22,321 nucleotides of DNA from an uncultured Lachnospiraceae bacterium (GTDB lineage: Bacteria > Bacillota > Clostridia > Lachnospirales > Lachnospiraceae). Shown here piece by piece: positions 22,097 to 22,321 of the stretch (positions are counted from its first letter, which is position 1; the number at the start of each line of letters is the position of its first letter). Under the pieces are notes generated by a model. That model made no database searches, had not been told where the DNA came from, and was given only the letters and a program-made list of their open reading frames with translations. A program made the position numbers and the translations under genes. The stretch covers positions 1-22,321 of the forward strand of contig CAJUJP010000041.1 in the NCBI GenBank assembly GCA_910586615.1, written 5' to 3'.

Positions 22097-22136
22097 ATAA
22101 CAGAACCTCTTTTCCGTATTCATTTCTTTTTCTACA

Positions 22137-22321
22137 GAGAATGCATGTTCTTCGCATTCTCTTAGAGATGATTTAGTTATTCTTAGGCTGTGTTCTTTAC
22201 AGCCTTAGCATAACTTCATCTCTTCTTCACGTCTTCTTCTCAGCCCTCGGAGAATGCACGCTCTTTGCATTCTCTTAGAGATGATTTAGTTATTCTTAGG
22301 CTGTGTTCTTTACAGCCTTAG
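22137..22321 (-). repeat. Duplicated hairpin leader, 113-bp period
   Basis: GAGAATGC/GCATTCTC hairpins at 22137-22161 and 22250-22274, each followed by the same 55-bp stretch (22154 onwards and 22267 onwards). The stretch contains GGCTGT/ACAGCC with a TTCTT-type loop. In copy 1 outer stems AGAGATGA/TCATCTCT and AGTTAT/ATAACT enclose it. The second copy is cut by the window end. Confidence 0.8.

Overview
The window looks like chromosomal DNA of a Clostridia (Firmicutes) bacterium, most likely a Lachnospiraceae-type gut anaerobe. This is inferred from GGAGG-type ribosome binding sites, a BlaI/BlaR1 pair, a clostridial-style BcrA-like ABC exporter, a HelD-like helicase, and moderate GC broken by AT-rich accessory patches. 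Most genes are on the minus strand. The plus-strand genes are an ABC exporter pair and two toxin-antitoxin modules.

Region 1 (1-3950, minus) is housekeeping. A YcxB-like membrane protein, tsaE, tsaB and rimI (tRNA t6A synthesis and S18 acetylation) lie in one direction behind a strong promoter. A hairpin with a T-run sits right after that promoter. A small zinc-ribbon protein and RNase Z follow. A 36-bp palindrome separates rimI from the zinc-ribbon gene.

Region 2 (4000-9545) holds a plus-strand ABC-2 exporter (ATPase and permease overlapping). Opposite it is a minus-strand signalling cluster: blaI, blaR1 (M56) and a lipoprotein. The blaI promoter carries two clear BlaI dyads. The lipoprotein gene is flanked by 23-bp direct repeats. 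Each repeat lies in a tiny ORF that overlaps the preceding stop codon as ATGA, and both ORFs share the peptide RQLICDL.

Region 3 (9545-13300) is accessory. It has a DinJ/YafQ module, an S-adenosylhomocysteine/methylthioadenosine deaminase-type amidohydrolase whose leader holds a run of perfect hairpins with a shared loop, a truncated GNAT gene, and a HigB/HigA-type module.

Region 4 (13320-17640) contains the strangest gene: a HelD/UvrD-type helicase fused through a 36-bp minisatellite linker to what looks like the N-terminal beta-sandwich domain of a GH31 glycosidase, with no catalytic barrel. Its 5' end is out of frame with the rest, apparently after a small deletion. A roughly 700-bp AT-rich gap follows.

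Region 5 (17638-22321) has an AT-rich DUF262/DUF1524 (GmrSD-like) gene, a possible phage-defence gene. It is followed by an HlyD-like adaptor and a sugar ABC permease. The window ends in a duplicated hairpin leader (113-bp period) upstream of that permease.

The best candidates for something undescribed are the helicase-GH31 fusion and the two multi-hairpin leaders with constant loop motifs.
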